NCBI GenBank assembly: GCA_017858295.1
Contig: JAFMBU010000078.1
Span: 1 to 7,455 of the forward strand
Reading direction: 5' to 3'
From: Porticoccaceae bacterium
GTDB taxonomy: Bacteria > Pseudomonadota > Gammaproteobacteria > Pseudomonadales > Porticoccaceae
Length of the DNA: 7,455 nt
The notes below the pieces were generated by a model that made no database searches, was not told the DNA's origin, and was given only the letters and a program-made list of their open reading frames with translations. The stretch's first letter is position 1; each line of letters opens with the position of its first letter. Below are positions 7,032-7,455 of the stretch, in pieces. The position numbers were made by a program, and so were the translations under genes.

Positions 7032-7059
7032 AAGCCCTGGTAACCCAGGGCTTTTTTTT
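7032..7059 (+). terminator. Rho-independent terminator downstream of the AraC gene
   Basis: A perfect 9-bp stem, AAGCCCTGG (7032-7040) with CCAGGGCTT (7045-7053), a four-base TAAC loop and an uninterrupted T run through 7059. It lies 158 bp after the regulator stop. The stretch in between (6874-7031) is AT-rich and I see no credible gene in it, so either the transcript has a long 3' tail or a short untranslated RNA ends here. Confidence 0.9.
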
Positions 7060-7096
7060 ATGCATTGGAATTAGTGGGTCACTGCGGTTTTATTTT

Positions 7097-7455
7097 GTCA
7101 TCCTGAGCAAAGCTGAAGGATCTTCTGCCGACTGGATGAGATCCCTCCACTGCGGTCGGGATGACAGGGATAGTGCAGTCGGGATGGCACCCGAGCTTGT
7201 CATCCTGAGCGAAGCCGAAGGATCTCCTGCCGACTGGATGAGGTCCCTCCACTGCGGTCGGGATGACAGAGATTGTGCGGTCGGGATGACAGGGATAGTG
7301 CAGTCGGGATGGCACCCGAGCTTGTCATCCTGAGCGAAGCCGAAGGATCTCCTGCCGACTGGATGAGGTCCCTCCACTGCGGTCGGGATGACAGAGATTG
7401 TGCGGTCGGGATGACAGGGATAGTGCAGTCGGGATGGCACCCGAGCTTGTCATCC
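7097..7455. repeat. Tandem array of a 125-bp non-coding repeat (open at right edge)
   Basis: Units start with GTCATCCTGAGC at 7097, 7199 and 7324, and a fourth begins at 7449 and is cut by the window end. Units 2 and 3 (7199-7323, 7324-7448) are 125 bp and appear identical by eye. Unit 1 is 102 bp and has about four substitutions. Each unit holds an imperfect 28-bp inverted repeat (7199-7226 against 7240-7267 in unit 2, 21 of 28 positions matching, 13-bp spacer), so a strand could fold into a long hairpin. The GTCATCCTGAGC...GAAGGATC / GGGATGACA signature is a dispersed repeat familiar from many bacterial genomes, often mis-translated as proteins containing 'FGFAQDDK' or 'VILSEAEG' strings. 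No real gene is seen here. Confidence 0.93.
7254..7323. repeat. 23-bp sub-repeats inside the 125-bp unit
   Basis: Within each full unit the segment beginning GCGGTCGGGATGACAG is repeated: in unit 2 at 7254-7276 and 7277-7299 (23 bp each), followed by a diverged 24-bp copy with GCAGTCGGGATGGCAC at 7300-7323. The same trio is at 7379-7401, 7402-7424 and 7425-7448. Unit 1 has only two (7152-7174, 7175-7198), which exactly accounts for its 23-bp shorter length. Confidence 0.88.

Noticed and set aside
6947..7333. 128-codon plus-strand open frame starting at a GTG after the AraC gene
   Set aside because: It runs straight through the intrinsic terminator and into the tandem repeat; most of its length is translated repeat, and there is no ribosome site or family resemblance.
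7079..7440. Minus-strand open frames of 78 and 116 codons
   Set aside because: Entirely composed of the 125-bp repeat; the two are near copies of each other shifted along the array.
7097..7455. CRISPR array
   Set aside because: Units are 125 bp and contiguous, with no unique spacers between short repeats and no cas genes in view.
7060..7455. Insertion sequence or transposon end
   Set aside because: No transposase coding potential, no target-site duplication visible; the right edge is open, so a non-autonomous element cannot be excluded but is not supported.

Overview
The window looks like a piece of a marine-type gammaproteobacterial chromosome carrying an alkane (hydrocarbon) oxidation locus. 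This rests on gene content and family resemblance: an integral-membrane AlkB alkane hydroxylase with all its histidine boxes, an AlmA/Baeyer-Villiger-type flavin monooxygenase, a short-chain dehydrogenase, an AraC-family regulator divergent from alkB, and a Gram-negative outer-membrane beta-barrel protein. Base composition is moderate (about 50% GC by eye). Genus cannot be fixed from the sequence; an oil-degrading or SAR92/Cellvibrionales-like lineage is only a guess.

Layout. Positions 1-569 (minus): the first 189 codons of a flavin monooxygenase, cut off by the left edge. Positions 636-1538 (minus): an SDR dehydrogenase, 66 bp upstream of the monooxygenase and probably in the same operon. 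Positions 1539-1791: a divergent intergenic region. Positions 1792-4074 (plus): a secreted 760-residue protein with a CBM9-like N-domain and a DUF5916 outer-membrane barrel. It converges, across a hairpin at 4097-4117, on a minus-strand pair: alkB (4496-5695) followed by a DUF1330 protein (4150-4440). Positions 5696-5871: alkB/araC divergent control region with a symmetric candidate operator at 5733-5780. Positions 5872-6873 (plus): AraC-type regulator, followed by a strong intrinsic terminator at 7032-7059. Positions 7097-7455: tandem array of a 125-bp non-coding repeat running off the right edge.

How the genes may work together (inference): the barrel could be an outer-membrane component at the hydrophobic-substrate interface. 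AlkB hydroxylates the alkane terminus and the AlmA-like flavoprotein may handle longer chains or sub-terminal/ketone oxidation. The SDR could oxidise the resulting alcohols, and the AraC protein probably senses substrate or a fatty acid-like ligand and controls alkB. No rubredoxin or rubredoxin reductase, which AlkB needs for electrons, is encoded here, so they must lie elsewhere.

The least explained elements are the paired-box operator, the DUF1330 gene in the alkB operon, the DUF5916 barrel in an alkane locus, and the tandem repeat array.
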